Source of the DNA: Ruegeria conchae
GTDB lineage: Bacteria > Pseudomonadota > Alphaproteobacteria > Rhodobacterales > Rhodobacteraceae
Direction of reading: 5' to 3'
Length of the DNA stretch: 64,000 nt
Assembly (NCBI RefSeq): GCF_000192475.1
Contig: NZ_AEYW01000024.1
Coordinates: 80,708-144,707, forward strand
Shown here: positions 34,306 through 43,348 of the stretch, piece after piece
Numbering within the stretch: the first letter of the stretch is position 1
How the letters are laid out: each line of letters begins with the position of its first letter
The notes under the pieces: model-generated
Database searches by the model: none
What the model was told of the DNA's origin: nothing
Seen by the model: the letters and a program-made list of their open reading frames with translations, nothing else
Made by a program: the position numbers and the translations under genes

Positions 34306-35772
34306 CAGTCCCGATGAATTCAGCCACCTCCGACCCGCTGATCAATCATCTCCGGCTATTAAAGGAACATCTAGGCCTTGGTTTGTCCGAGGCAGATCTG
34401 GCGGCGACAGGATCCGCATCTGAGTAGTGTGCTCTGGGTTCTGCGCGCCACGCGATCGCGCCGCAAGGAGGAGGACCGTTCAGCGCAACAGGGGAGGGGC
34501 ATCGGTTCTGGCCTGCATTCAGCGACCTGAGCGGGGTTTACGTTCAGATAATGTTGGCCGCCGTGGTAACCAGCGTACTTGGACCAGCGACCTCTCTGTT
34601 CACGATGGTTGTCTATGATCGCATCCTGCCGAATTTATTGGCCTTGGTTGCTGGTGTTCGCTATGCGCTGCTGTTTGACTTTCTTATCCAAAATCTACGG
34701 TCGCGTTTCATTGACACAGCAGGGAAACGGGCGGATAGGAAGATCGCCGAACGGCTGTTCAATCAGTTGATGACGCTCAAGATGAAGTCACGTAGGGTCA
34801 GAATGGGCGAATGGGCTCGATCCTGCGGGACTTTGAGGTGGTACGTGACTTTTTCACCTCAGCCTCTCTGGTTGCTTTGGTCGATTTACCCTTCCTATTT
34901 GTATTTATCGGTGTGATCTGGGCCATCGGCGGTACTCTCGCGCTGGTTTCGGCAATTGCTGTGCCGATTAGTTGCTATCGGGGCTTTTGGCGCACCCATT
35001 CCTCAGCCGATATGCACGTGAATCTAGTTTTGATAGTCAGACCAAACAATCAGTTCTGATGGAAACGCTGACGGGGATGGAAACGCTCAAGACGACCGGT
35101 GCCGAACCGGTCATGCGCGCTCGCTGGGAGGAGACGGTACGCGCGCAGGCAGATAGTTCCGGCAGGACGCGTTTGCTGTCATAGGGAACGGTGAGCCTTA
35201 CCTTTTTGGTTCAACAGATCACGCAGGTCACGATTGTGTTTTTCGGTGTGTTCCTGATCCGGGACGGGGTGATCTCCATGGGAGCACTGATCGCTTGCGT
35301 GATCTTGACGGGCAAACCCTGTCGCCTCTGTCCCAGTTGGCGCAGGTACTGACGCGTCTGAACCAAGCGCGCGTGGTTTATCACCAGATCGTTGCGATTA
35401 TGGTGCAAGAGGTCGAGCGTCAGCCTGGCCGACGCTATTTGTCTCGGCGCAGGATCGAAGGTCAGATTGACTTCAAAGGTGTCAGTTTTGCTTACGATGA
35501 CGCGTTGGGTTCGATTCTTAAGGATATCGATTTAGCGATCAAACCGGGCGAAAAAGTCGCGATATAGGGCCCGATTGGGTCTGGGAAAGCACTCTGGCGC
35601 GCTTGATCTTGGATTTGTATGAACCTGATACCGGGGCGGTCATGCAGGATGGTCTGGATGCGCGTGCCGTGGATCCGGCGGATAAGACCCGCAATATTGG
35701 CGCTGTGTTGCAGGATTGCTGGCCGTTCTCAGGGACTCTGAAGGAGAACATCATTTCTGGCCGGTTTAGATA
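34302..35772 (+). pseudogene. Type I secretion ABC transporter (LapB/HlyB-like), multiply broken
   Basis: Fragments in changing frames follow the expected order of a peptidase-like/ABC exporter. The N-terminus DPLINHLRLLKEHLGLGLSE stops at 34427. Next is the membrane domain (LFTMVVYDRILPN with a gap before LLFDFLIQNLRSRFIDTAGK; then DFFTSASLVALVDLPF in another frame; then LMETLTGMETLKTTGAEPVM). The nucleotide-binding domain begins GQIDFKGVSFAYDD. Walker A is hit by a TAG and a frameshift at 35565-35590 (GPIGSGK, then LARLILDLYEPDTG). The gene ends after LKENIISGR: the LSGGQ signature and Walker B are absent. It cannot make an active transporter. Confidence 0.85.
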
Positions 35773-35849
35773 ATCTCTTCCGGCTTCGGTCGCTTGTTTG
35801 CCATTCTTGGTCCTCTATTTCTTAAACATAGCGGTGGACCATTTCAGAT

Positions 35850-36370
35850 GGCGAGGCTCACAAACTGGCTTCGCCTGAAACCCGTATTCCAGCCTTTCAG
35901 ACCCGTCTCGCACGTGCCGAAATTCGCGCACCGACACGCAGCATTGTCAATCAGGTTTTGATTTCGACTTTGGGCGGAGTGGTCCAGCTGGGTCAGACCG
36001 TAGTTGAAACGTACCGTTTGCCGAAACCGTCACAGTCGAGGCCTTTGTCGCGCCGGATGACATTGCCTTTATTCGATCTGATCTGGAGGTAAAGGTGCGT
36101 ATTACGGCATATGACGCTTCACGCTATGGTGCCCTGGACGGGCGGGTAACGCGCATCGGCGCGGATACGGTACTTGCCCCGGATGGAGATACGTCGGTTT
36201 ATGTCGTGGAGATACGACTGAGTGGGGCGTTGACGGACGCGGATGGGCAGAATCTGGACGTGATACCGGGAATGGTTGCTCAAGTTGATATGCTACCCGA
36301 ACCAAAAACAGTGCTGGAGTATCTGACGAAGCCAGTCATCCGCGTAAAGGACAGGGCGTTTCGAGACTGA
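35850..36370 (+). pseudogene. HlyD-family membrane fusion protein, truncated and frameshifted
   Basis: Only the C-terminal half of a periplasmic adaptor remains. LARAEIRAPTRSIVNQVLI and GGVVQLGQTVVE are the lipoyl/barrel region. A frameshift near 36010-36050 moves to APDDIAFIRSDLEVKVRITA, and an open frame to 36370 encodes YDASRYGALDGRVTRIGAD and IPGMVAQVDMLPEPKTVLEY, the typical end of LapC/HlyD proteins. The N-terminal membrane helix and coiled coil are gone, apparently in the same deletion that removed the end of the upstream ABC gene. Confidence 0.8.
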
Positions 36371-36558
36371 CGGATTACGGCTGTTCTGTCCCCGTACTCA
36401 TTTTGTTACCGCGTTGATATCACTTCACCAATACGTGATGAGTCCTGTGCTGGATTATGGCCGTTCCAGTTCCAATCTAGTTTGAATATTTAGCCATCGA
36501 CTTGATTGCAGCACACCTAGGCTGGGCCTAAGTCGAACCAAGAACGAGCCAAACAAAC

Positions 36559-36930
36559 ATGTTGCAGCAATCCAGTTCTCTCGTTGGCCTTGCAGTTCTT
36601 TGGCTCATTGTGATTCACGTCTGGGTAATCACCCAATTCGACAGGGCCATGTGGCGTAATTTTCCGGTGGTCGCCCGGTGTTGTCACGTTTTTGAGCGTT
36701 TGTGCGGGTTATTTTGGCAATATTTCTTTGTTCAGGATCGTGCGGAAACGCCCTTCAATTGGTCAGAGCAGTCAGGGATTGGGTGCACCTACAAAAATGC
36801 TACTTCAACTGTTCCGCTCGGGTCGACGCGTGATTTGCGCCCCATTGGTGCGGTTCATTTTGCGCATTACCCATTGCTGACAGTGGAGCAGGGAGCGAAA
36901 GGCCACTCAGTTGCGATTGTCGGTCGATAA
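36559..36930 (+). pseudogene. N-terminal fragment of an FMN-binding glutamate synthase-family protein
   Basis: A 123-codon frame encodes one N-terminal membrane helix (VGLAVLWLIVIHVWVI) followed by LFWQYFFVQDRAETPFNWSE and GSTRDLRPIGAVHF, the start of the GltB-like FMN-binding family (about 500 residues when complete). It then runs to a stop at 36930 without the FMN-binding barrel. The remainder is missing from the downstream 156 bp, so this is a 5' fragment left by deletion, adjoining the secretion relics. Confidence 0.6.
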
Positions 36931-37086
36931 GCGCGGAACCCAATTCCGAGGGCAAGCTTTTTCCCAAGCGACAGCGATTGCAAGCCGGTGGTTAATCGAT
37001 GGACCTGAACCTCATTCAAAATGGTGGTACATTTAGTTTCGTGGCCGCCCCAAGCTCACCGATCTGTCGTGAAAACAGGAGATTAA

Positions 37087-38760
37087 ATGTCTACCAATGA
37101 CCAAATCGTATCGCCAATTAACAAAGCTTCTGATTTGCTGGTTGCAGCGCTTGAGGCGGAGGGTGTTGAGTACATCTTTGCTGTTCCGGGAGAAGAGAAT
37201 CTAGATGTTCTGGAATCTCTAAGAACCTCAAAAATTGAGTTGGTTCTAACGCGTCACGAACAGGGCGCGGCATTCATGGCTGCGACCTACGGTCGTCTGA
37301 CGGGTAAGGCCGGAGTCTGCATGGCGACGCTGGGGCCGGGGGCAACGAACTTTGCTACACCAGCGGCCTATGCTCATCTGGGTGGTATGCCGCTGATCAT
37401 GATCACGGGGCAGAAACCAATCAAGAAGTCGAAACAGGGCCAGTTTCAGATTGTCGATATTGTTGGGTTATTCGATCCGATCTGCAAAATGTCCAAACAG
37501 ATCGTACACGGCAACACAATCCCCTCATTGATCCGCGAAGCCTTTCGTGTCGCGCAAGAGGAGCGCCCCGGCGCGGTTTTGTTGGAACTTCCGGAAGACA
37601 TTGCAGCCGAAGAGACTTCTGAGCATGTTCTTGAACCGCATCAGCGTCACTATGCCGTGGCCGGTGATGCAGTTCTGACCGAAGCGGCTGAGATGATCCG
37701 TGCTGCCAGGATGCCGCTTTTGCTTTTGGGGGCCGGGGCGAACCGAAAACACGCCCGCAGCGCACTGAGCAAGTTCGTGAACGATACCCAGATCCCATTT
37801 TTCAATACTCAGATGGGTAAGGGTGTCGTGGATGAGCGGTCCGAACTGTTTTTGGGCACAGCCGCTCTGTCGGATGGTGATTATCTGCACTGCGCCATCG
37901 AACGCGCTGATCTGATCATCAATGTGGGTCACGATGTTGTGGAAAAACCACCGTTCTTTATGGAAGAGGGCGGCACCAAAGTGATCCATGTTAACTACAA
38001 GGCCGCGCAGGTTGATCAAGTTTATTTCCCTCAAGTTGAAGTGGTTGGTGATCTGGCGCAATCCATCTCCAAATTGGGTGAGTTCCTGCAAGGACCTTTG
38101 GAATTTGACCGAAGTTACTTCCAGCGGGTCAAAAACGAGACCGATCTACACACATCAGAAGGCGCTGATGATCCGCGCTTTCCGGTCATCCCTCAGCGGT
38201 TTGTATCTGACACACGTAAAGTCATGGGGGACTGCGATATCATCGCTTTGGACAACGGTATCTACAAAATTTGGTACGCCAGAAACTACCAGGCCTATCA
38301 ACCCAACACGGTTCTGCTGGACAACGCGCTTGCGACCATGGGGGCAGGCTTACCTTCGGCCATGATGGCAGCGAAGCTATATCCTGAGCGTAGGGTTATG
38401 GCCATTTGCGGTGACGGAGGGTTCATGATGAACAGCCAGGAGATTGAAACCGCCGTTCGTCTTGGCCTCAATCTTGTTGTTACTGTTCTGAATGACAGCT
38501 CGTACGGAATGATCCGTTGGAAGCAGTCGCATGCGGGGTTTGATGATTGGGGATTGGAATTTAAGAATCCTGATTTTGTGCAATACGCTAACAGCTATGG
38601 TGCTACGGGTCATCGGGTCGAAAGGACAGAAGATCTGGTGCCTACCTTTGAAAAAGCGTTTGAAGCAGGTGGTGTGCATCTGATCGACTTGCCGGTCGAT
38701 TACAGTGAAAACCAACGCGTTCTCATTGATGAGCTTGCGGCGAAGGTCTGTCTGATATGA
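37087..38760 (+). CDS. Acetolactate synthase-like thiamine-diphosphate enzyme
   Basis: 557-residue TPP enzyme of the acetohydroxyacid synthase/AlsS group. The N-terminal PYR domain has the activating Glu in RHEQGAAFMA (about residue 58) and GPGATN; a central FAD/DHS-like domain follows; the C-terminal PP domain has GDGGFMMNSQEIETA with Asn downstream (about residues 442-470), the Mg-TPP site. Its stop overlaps the start of an aldehyde dehydrogenase (ATGA). No small AHAS subunit is present, which fits a catabolic carboligase or 2-oxoacid decarboxylase more than branched-chain biosynthesis. Together the pair could decarboxylate a 2-oxoacid and oxidise the resulting aldehyde. Confidence 0.83.
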   Translation: MSTNDQIVSPINKASDLLVAALEAEGVEYIFAVPGEENLDVLESLRTSKIELVLTRHEQGAAFMAATYGRLTGKAGVCMATLGPGATNFATPAAYAHLGGMPLIMITGQKPIKKSKQGQFQIVDIVGLFDPICKMSKQIVHGNTIPSLIREAFRVAQEERPGAVLLELPEDIAAEETSEHVLEPHQRHYAVAGDAVLTEAAEMIRAARMPLLLLGAGANRKHARSALSKFVNDTQIPFFNTQMGKGVVDERSELFLGTAALSDGDYLHCAIERADLIINVGHDVVEKPPFFMEEGGTKVIHVNYKAAQVDQVYFPQVEVVGDLAQSISKLGEFLQGPLEFDRSYFQRVKNETDLHTSEGADDPRFPVIPQRFVSDTRKVMGDCDIIALDNGIYKIWYARNYQAYQPNTVLLDNALATMGAGLPSAMMAAKLYPERRVMAICGDGGFMMNSQEIETAVRLGLNLVVTVLNDSSYGMIRWKQSHAGFDDWGLEFKNPDFVQYANSYGATGHRVERTEDLVPTFEKAFEAGGVHLIDLPVDYSENQRVLIDELAAKVCLI

Positions 38761-40142
38761 GTAATGTTGTTGAAGTTCTGAACCCGTTTGATCTTGAGAA
38801 AATCGGCAGTGTCGAGGTTAAAAGCTGGAACGATATCAATGTCATGCTGAATGTGGCACACGGTCTGCACCGTGATCGAGGCACTTGGTTGCCTGCTTAC
38901 AGGCGGATTGAGGTTCTGAAGAATACAGCTCGGATCATGTCCGGCCGCGCGGAAGACCTTGCGATGCTAATCGCCAGCGAAGGTGGCAAACCCTTGATTG
39001 ACGCGCGCATCGAAGTGACGCGTGCCATTGATGGTGTCGAGCTGTGTATCCATGAGATCTGTCAGATGGCGGGTCGGGAAATACCGATGGATCTGACGGC
39101 GGCAGGATCGGGTCGGATTGCCTTTACACAGCGTGAACCTATCGGCGTAGTGGTTGCCGCAAGCGCGTTTAACCATCCGTTGAACTTGATCGTACATCAG
39201 GTGGCCCCGGCTGTGGCCACTGGATGCCCGGTCCTCGTCAAACCGGCACTTGATACACCACTGTCATGCGAAGCATTTGTCGACATCCTGTACGAGGCTG
39301 GCCTACCAAAGGAGTGGTGCCATCTGACGATTTGCCAAAATGATGTAGCTGAACGGATGATCACGGACGCGCGTGTCGGATTCTTTTCTTTCATCGGATC
39401 GGCACGTGTCGGTTGGATGCTGCGCTCGAAGCTGGCGCCGGGGACGCGATGCGCGTTGGAGCACGGCGGAGCGGCGCCAGTTATCATCGATGAGACAGCC
39501 GACATTGATGCCATGATCCCCTTGTTGACCAAGGGTGGATTTTATCATTCCGGTCAAGTTTGTGTCTCGGTTCAGCGTGTTTTTGCTCCATCAGGGATGG
39601 TGGAAACGGTCGCTCGAAAGTTGGCAGAAGCCGCCTCAGCGCTGAAGGTGGGTGATGCCCGTGACGCCAGCGTGGAATGTGGGCCACTGATCCGTCCGGG
39701 TGAAGTTGATCGAGTAGAACAATGGGTAGACGAAGCGGTTGCGGGAGGTGCCCGCGTAATGACAGGGGGTAAACGGCTGGGCCGAACGACCTATGCTCCG
39801 ACTATCCTTCTAAACCCACCCGCTGATGCGAGCGTGTCCACCTCCGAAATCTTCGGGCCGGTCGTTTGTGTTTATGAATATGATGATCTTAGTGCTGCAT
39901 ACGAAGCTGCAAACGCTCTTCCTTTTGCATTTCAGGCGTCGGTCTTTACCAAATCCCTGGATACAGCAATGCATGCCGTGCGGTATTTGGACGCCACGGC
40001 CGTCATGGTGAACGATCATACTGCTTTTCGGGTCGACTGGATGCCATTCGCGGGTCGCCATCAATCAGGGTACAACACCGGCGGTATCGGCTACACCATG
40101 CATGACATGACGCAAGATAAGATGGCTGTAATACGGCTGTGA
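38757..40142 (+). CDS. Aldehyde dehydrogenase paired with TPP enzyme
   Basis: 461-residue NAD(P)-dependent aldehyde dehydrogenase. ASAFNHPLNLIVHQVAPA near residue 135 is characteristic of the glycolaldehyde/lactaldehyde/phosphonoacetaldehyde dehydrogenase side of the family. The catalytic base is in LEHGGAAPV (Glu 235), and the nucleophile is in HSGQVCVS (Cys 269). The 4-nt overlap with the TPP enzyme gene implies coupled translation. The natural aldehyde is not known. The transcript ends 125 bp before a cobalamin riboswitch; no clear terminator was seen between. Confidence 0.88.
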   Translation: MSNVVEVLNPFDLEKIGSVEVKSWNDINVMLNVAHGLHRDRGTWLPAYRRIEVLKNTARIMSGRAEDLAMLIASEGGKPLIDARIEVTRAIDGVELCIHEICQMAGREIPMDLTAAGSGRIAFTQREPIGVVVAASAFNHPLNLIVHQVAPAVATGCPVLVKPALDTPLSCEAFVDILYEAGLPKEWCHLTICQNDVAERMITDARVGFFSFIGSARVGWMLRSKLAPGTRCALEHGGAAPVIIDETADIDAMIPLLTKGGFYHSGQVCVSVQRVFAPSGMVETVARKLAEAASALKVGDARDASVECGPLIRPGEVDRVEQWVDEAVAGGARVMTGGKRLGRTTYAPTILLNPPADASVSTSEIFGPVVCVYEYDDLSAAYEAANALPFAFQASVFTKSLDTAMHAVRYLDATAVMVNDHTAFRVDWMPFAGRHQSGYNTGGIGYTMHDMTQDKMAVIRL

Positions 40143-40267
40143 AGAAGCTGTCAGGATCGATCCGATGCTGGTCGAGCGAATGTGGGTACTCTAATTTCGC
40201 AAATGGCCCGCTTAGTGACGGAAACGATTGTTGACCGTGCTTTGCATGTTCTGGCATGAACACGCCA

Positions 40268-40445
40268 TGTTCGGCTCCGGGGGATTCCCCTGGAAGCAAT
40301 AGGGAATGTAGTGCGGTGCTCTTCGCGCCAAATCTGCAACTGCCCCCGCAACTGTAAGCGGCGAGCGCGGCTGACAATGCCACTGGGATATCCCGGGAAG
40401 GCCAGCATAGCGCTTTGACCCGCAAGTCAGGAGACCTGCCGAACA
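40268..40445 (+). promoter_or_regulatory. Cobalamin (adenosylcobalamin) riboswitch
   Basis: An RNA aptamer that senses B12 coenzyme and shuts down downstream genes. P1 arms TGTTCGGC (40268-40275) and GCCGAACA (40438-40445) pair perfectly. Between them are the conserved core AGCAATAGGGAA (40295), TGCCCCCGCAACTGTAAG (40341) and the B12 box region GCCACTGGGATATCCCGG with GGAAGGCC and GACCCGCAAGTCAGGAGACC. The expression platform lies in 40446-40575, ending at the ribosome site of the DUF4198 gene. It controls the five-gene cobalt transporter. Confidence 0.93.
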
Positions 40446-40587
40446 CGCGCCCTCGGAAAGGGTGCTCATTGTCGGCGACGGGGTGTACGCTGTATCTGTT
40501 TGTCTCGGTCGACGAACGGACGCGGGCCCTCCCCAAGTCAAAACCAAATATGTGCCGGGGAAGGCGCGACCTGAGAAGGACTGAGTT

Positions 40588-41370
40588 TTGAAGAAATTGC
40601 TTTTGGCAGCAGCTGCTGCAGTGATGCCTGCGTTTGCGAGCGCTCATTTCCTAATGGAATACACAGAAAACACGATGATCGAGCGACCCGGTGATGTGCC
40701 GGTAAAGCTGATATTCTGGCACCCGTTTGAAGCTGGTCATGTGATGACGCTTGAAAAACCGGAAGAATTCTATGTGATCCACAACGGCAATAAAACCGAT
40801 CTGCTGGACACATTGGAAGAAACCACATTTGACGGCCCAGACAACAGCGCCAAGGCGTTCAAAGGCTCGGTCCCGGTGAAGCGTTCGGGCGACTATGTGG
40901 TGGTGACCGTTCCTACGCCTTACTACGAAGAATCTGAGGATATTTATATCCAGCAGATCACCAAGGCCTATCTGAACCGAAATGAACTGCCCACCGACTG
41001 GGATCAGCCGCAAGGTCTGGCAACAGAAATCCTGCCGCTGAACAAGCCCTACAACATCATTGCGGGCTCAACTTTCACGGGTCGCGTGCTGAGCGAGGGC
41101 AAACCAGTTGCAGGGGTCGAGATTGAGATCGAATACATCGCCGCCGCCCCTGACCTGAAAAGCACGGGTGCCGCTGCACCGACGGTGTCACCGCTGCCAG
41201 GTGGTGCGCTGGTAGCGATTTCGGACGAGAATGGCTATTTCAGTTTTGGTGTACCCAAAGCCGGTTACTGGGGTTTCGCCGCTCTGGGCTCTGGTCCGAA
41301 AACCGAGCATGAAGGTAAAGAGCTGAGCCAGGATGCCGTGATCTGGATCCGCGCCTGGGATCTGGAGTAA
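40588..41370 (+). CDS. DUF4198 periplasmic metal-transport component (NikK/CbiK-like)
   Basis: 260-residue periplasmic protein with a signal peptide (MKKLLLAAAAAVMPAFASA). TTG is the start, with AAGGA 8 nt upstream. The mature N-terminus begins with HFLMEYTE: an exposed His immediately after cleavage is a usual metal ligand in this family. A transthyretin-like C-terminal part (SEGKPVAGVEIEIEY, ENGYFSFGVPKAGYWGF) matches DUF4198. It is the first gene under the cobalamin riboswitch and should collect cobalt for the CbiM-type core. Despite its Nik-type relatives, the riboswitch argues for cobalt. Confidence 0.85.
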   Translation: MKKLLLAAAAAVMPAFASAHFLMEYTENTMIERPGDVPVKLIFWHPFEAGHVMTLEKPEEFYVIHNGNKTDLLDTLEETTFDGPDNSAKAFKGSVPVKRSGDYVVVTVPTPYYEESEDIYIQQITKAYLNRNELPTDWDQPQGLATEILPLNKPYNIIAGSTFTGRVLSEGKPVAGVEIEIEYIAAAPDLKSTGAAAPTVSPLPGGALVAISDENGYFSFGVPKAGYWGFAALGSGPKTEHEGKELSQDAVIWIRAWDLE

Positions 41371-41376
41371 ACCCTT

Positions 41377-41988
41377 ATGCACATTGTAGATGGTGCTCTT
41401 TCGAACCCTGTCGTAATCGGCGGTGCGATCGCTGCTGCAGGCGGGATTGCAATGGGGCTGAGGTCGCTGGATCTGGATCGCATTCCCACAGCGGGTGTTC
41501 TGTCAGCCAGTTTCTTCGTTGCTTCGCTGATTCATGTGCCGATTGGCCCATCTTCTGTGCATCTGATCCTGAATGGCCTGGCCGGGCTTTTGCTCGGTTG
41601 GGCCGCCTTTCCGGCTTTGTTTGTAGGGCTGCTGTTACAGGCTGTATTCTTTGGATTTGGCGGATTGACTGTGCTTGGGATAAATACGCTGAATATTGCC
41701 CTTCCGGCGGTACTGACCTGGATGATCTTTGGCCGCCTCATCGCCCGAGGCTCGGCCATTCAGGGGGCGATTTGGGGCGGTATCGGGGGGGCGTTCTCAA
41801 TCGCAGCCACAACCGCGTTTGTTGCCATTTCACTGGCGATGTCCGGTGACGCGTTCCTGCCTGCGGCCAAGCTGGTGTTTTTCGCCCATATACCGGTTAT
41901 GGGCATTGAAGCCATGCTTACGGGGTTTGCCGTGATGTTGGCGCGCAAGGTGAAACCGGAACTGTTCAAAAAGGCGGTTTTAACATGA
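41377..41988 (+). CDS. cbiM: CbiM, cobalt ECF transporter substrate-specific (S) component
   Basis: 203-residue membrane protein with about six to seven helices. The N-terminus MHIVDGALS has the invariant His2 that, with the N-terminal amine, holds the metal. SASFFVASLIHVPIGPSSVH and GFGGLTVLGINTLNIALPAV are signature CbiM/NikM segments containing metal-entry histidines. It starts 6 nt after the DUF4198 gene and overlaps the next gene by ATGA. Confidence 0.92.
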   Translation: MHIVDGALSNPVVIGGAIAAAGGIAMGLRSLDLDRIPTAGVLSASFFVASLIHVPIGPSSVHLILNGLAGLLLGWAAFPALFVGLLLQAVFFGFGGLTVLGINTLNIALPAVLTWMIFGRLIARGSAIQGAIWGGIGGAFSIAATTAFVAISLAMSGDAFLPAAKLVFFAHIPVMGIEAMLTGFAVMLARKVKPELFKKAVLT

Positions 41989-42566
41989 AACAACTGGTTG
42001 TTATTGCCACGCTGATGCTCACACCGATTTCGGCCCTCGCACACAAGGTCATCGCGGGGGTTTTCCCCGCTGGCGAAGCGATCGAGGGTGAGCTAGGGTT
42101 CTCCAATGGCGATATGGCAAGCGACCAGGAAGTTTTCGTCTACGGCCCCGATGGTGCTGAACTAGGTCGCACCGTTACTGATGGGGACGGGTTCTTTTTG
42201 TATATCCCCACAAAACCTGTTGCGCATACCTTCAAGGCCGATCTTGGCGCGGGCCATGTGGCTGAAGTGACCATGTCCGCAAACGAGGTGGCCGAAATCA
42301 TGGGAGTTGCCGCTGAGGTTGCGGAGATCGGCGCTCAGCCTGCGACTTTTGCAAGCGTTGGAACCGTGATGGTTGCGTCTCTGTCCGACCAAGAACGCGC
42401 CGCGATCGCTAAAGTGGTGCGCGACGAAACCCGCCCCCTGCGCCGAGAAATTGCCGCCTATCGCGAACATAACGATATGCAAAGTATTTTGGGGGGCATC
42501 GGGTATATCGTTGGTCTCTTTGGCATCGGGTTCTATTTCGCCGCGCGCCGGAAGATGGCCGCCTGA
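41985..42566 (+). CDS. CbiL/NikL-like periplasmic component with C-terminal anchor
   Basis: 193-residue protein with signal peptide (MKQLVVIATLMLTPISALAH), leaving His at the new N-terminus (HKVIAGVFPAGEAIEG), a transthyretin-like beta domain (EVFVYGPDGAELG, DGDGFFLY) and one C-terminal helix (IGYIVGLFGIGFYF). This is the L component that replaces CbiN in K-L-M-Q-O metal transporters. It overlaps cbiM by 4 nt and cbiQ by 1 nt (TGATG). No CbiN-type protein occurs. Confidence 0.8.
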   Translation: MKQLVVIATLMLTPISALAHKVIAGVFPAGEAIEGELGFSNGDMASDQEVFVYGPDGAELGRTVTDGDGFFLYIPTKPVAHTFKADLGAGHVAEVTMSANEVAEIMGVAAEVAEIGAQPATFASVGTVMVASLSDQERAAIAKVVRDETRPLRREIAAYREHNDMQSILGGIGYIVGLFGIGFYFAARRKMAA

Positions 42567-43348
42567 TGGCACATGCACTGGAACCCCAGGCCAAAACTCT
42601 GGCCGAGGCAGGTGGGAGTGAGCCCTACGGGGTGATCGCGGATTTGGATCCGCGGATGCGCATCGCGATAACATGTCTCTTTGCCGTCGTCACCGTTGCA
42701 CTAAGTTCAATCCCGTCATTATTGACCGCGCTTTCAGTTTCGATCGGGCTGTTGCTGATGTCGCGTTTGCCCATTCGCAGAACTCTCAAACGTATGGCGA
42801 TGATGGACAGCTTTATCATCTTCATGTTGGTGCTTTTGCCATTCTCCATGCACGGAGACACCATGTTCACCCTCTTTGGATTTGCGGCAAGCTGGCAGGG
42901 GTTCTGGAAAGCCATTGAGATCGCGCTGACGGCAAACGCCGTGATACTGGCGCTGATGGTCCTGGTCGGGTCGATGGAGCCTGTCACATTAGGTCATGCA
43001 TTGCACAAACTTCGCTGCCCGGAGGTGCTTGTGCATCTGTTGATGTTCACGATCCGCTATATCGAGGTGCTGCGCGAAGAGTACCTGCGTCTGTGCGGCG
43101 CGATGAAGGTCAGAGGTTTCCGTCCGGGCACCAACTGGCACACCTATCGCAGCTTTGGTTATCTGGTCGGTATGATGCTGATCCGCGCCATTGAACGTTC
43201 CGAGCGCATTCTGGACGCGATGAAGTGCCGAGGGTTTTCGGGCCGGCTTCTGTTGTTGCAAGAATTTAACCTGACCCGACGGGATTATTGGTTTGCCACG
43301 ATGATGTGTGCGATTTGTGTCAGCCTTCTCATTCTGGATTTTCAATGA
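42566..43348 (+). CDS. cbiQ: CbiQ, ECF transporter transmembrane (T) component
   Basis: 260-residue inner-membrane protein that couples the S component to the ATPase. Five to six helices; the cytoplasmic coupling motifs LRLCGAMKVRGFRPG (about residue 172) and RILDAMKCRGFSG (about 212) are the two Ala-Arg-Gly type ECF-T signatures. Start overlaps the upstream stop by one base; its stop overlaps cbiO by ATGA. Confidence 0.92.
   Translation: MAHALEPQAKTLAEAGGSEPYGVIADLDPRMRIAITCLFAVVTVALSSIPSLLTALSVSIGLLLMSRLPIRRTLKRMAMMDSFIIFMLVLLPFSMHGDTMFTLFGFAASWQGFWKAIEIALTANAVILALMVLVGSMEPVTLGHALHKLRCPEVLVHLLMFTIRYIEVLREEYLRLCGAMKVRGFRPGTNWHTYRSFGYLVGMMLIRAIERSERILDAMKCRGFSGRLLLLQEFNLTRRDYWFATMMCAICVSLLILDFQ

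Noticed and set aside
32549..36930. Mobile element as cause of the pseudogene zone
   Set aside because: I looked for transposase or integrase remnants, terminal inverted repeats and target duplications and saw none.
37087..38760. Assignment as sulfoacetaldehyde acetyltransferase (Xsc)
   Set aside because: The N-terminus and length (557) resemble acetolactate synthase, not Xsc, and no taurine or sulfonate genes or pta are nearby.
40003..40647. 214-codon - strand frame across the cobalamin riboswitch
   Set aside because: The riboswitch has perfect P1 pairing and all conserved core elements on the + strand; the frame has no protein-like features.
41985..42566. Assignment as CbiN
   Set aside because: CbiN is about 90-100 residues with two helices. 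This protein is 193 residues with a signal peptide, a periplasmic beta domain and one C-terminal helix, fitting the L-type component.
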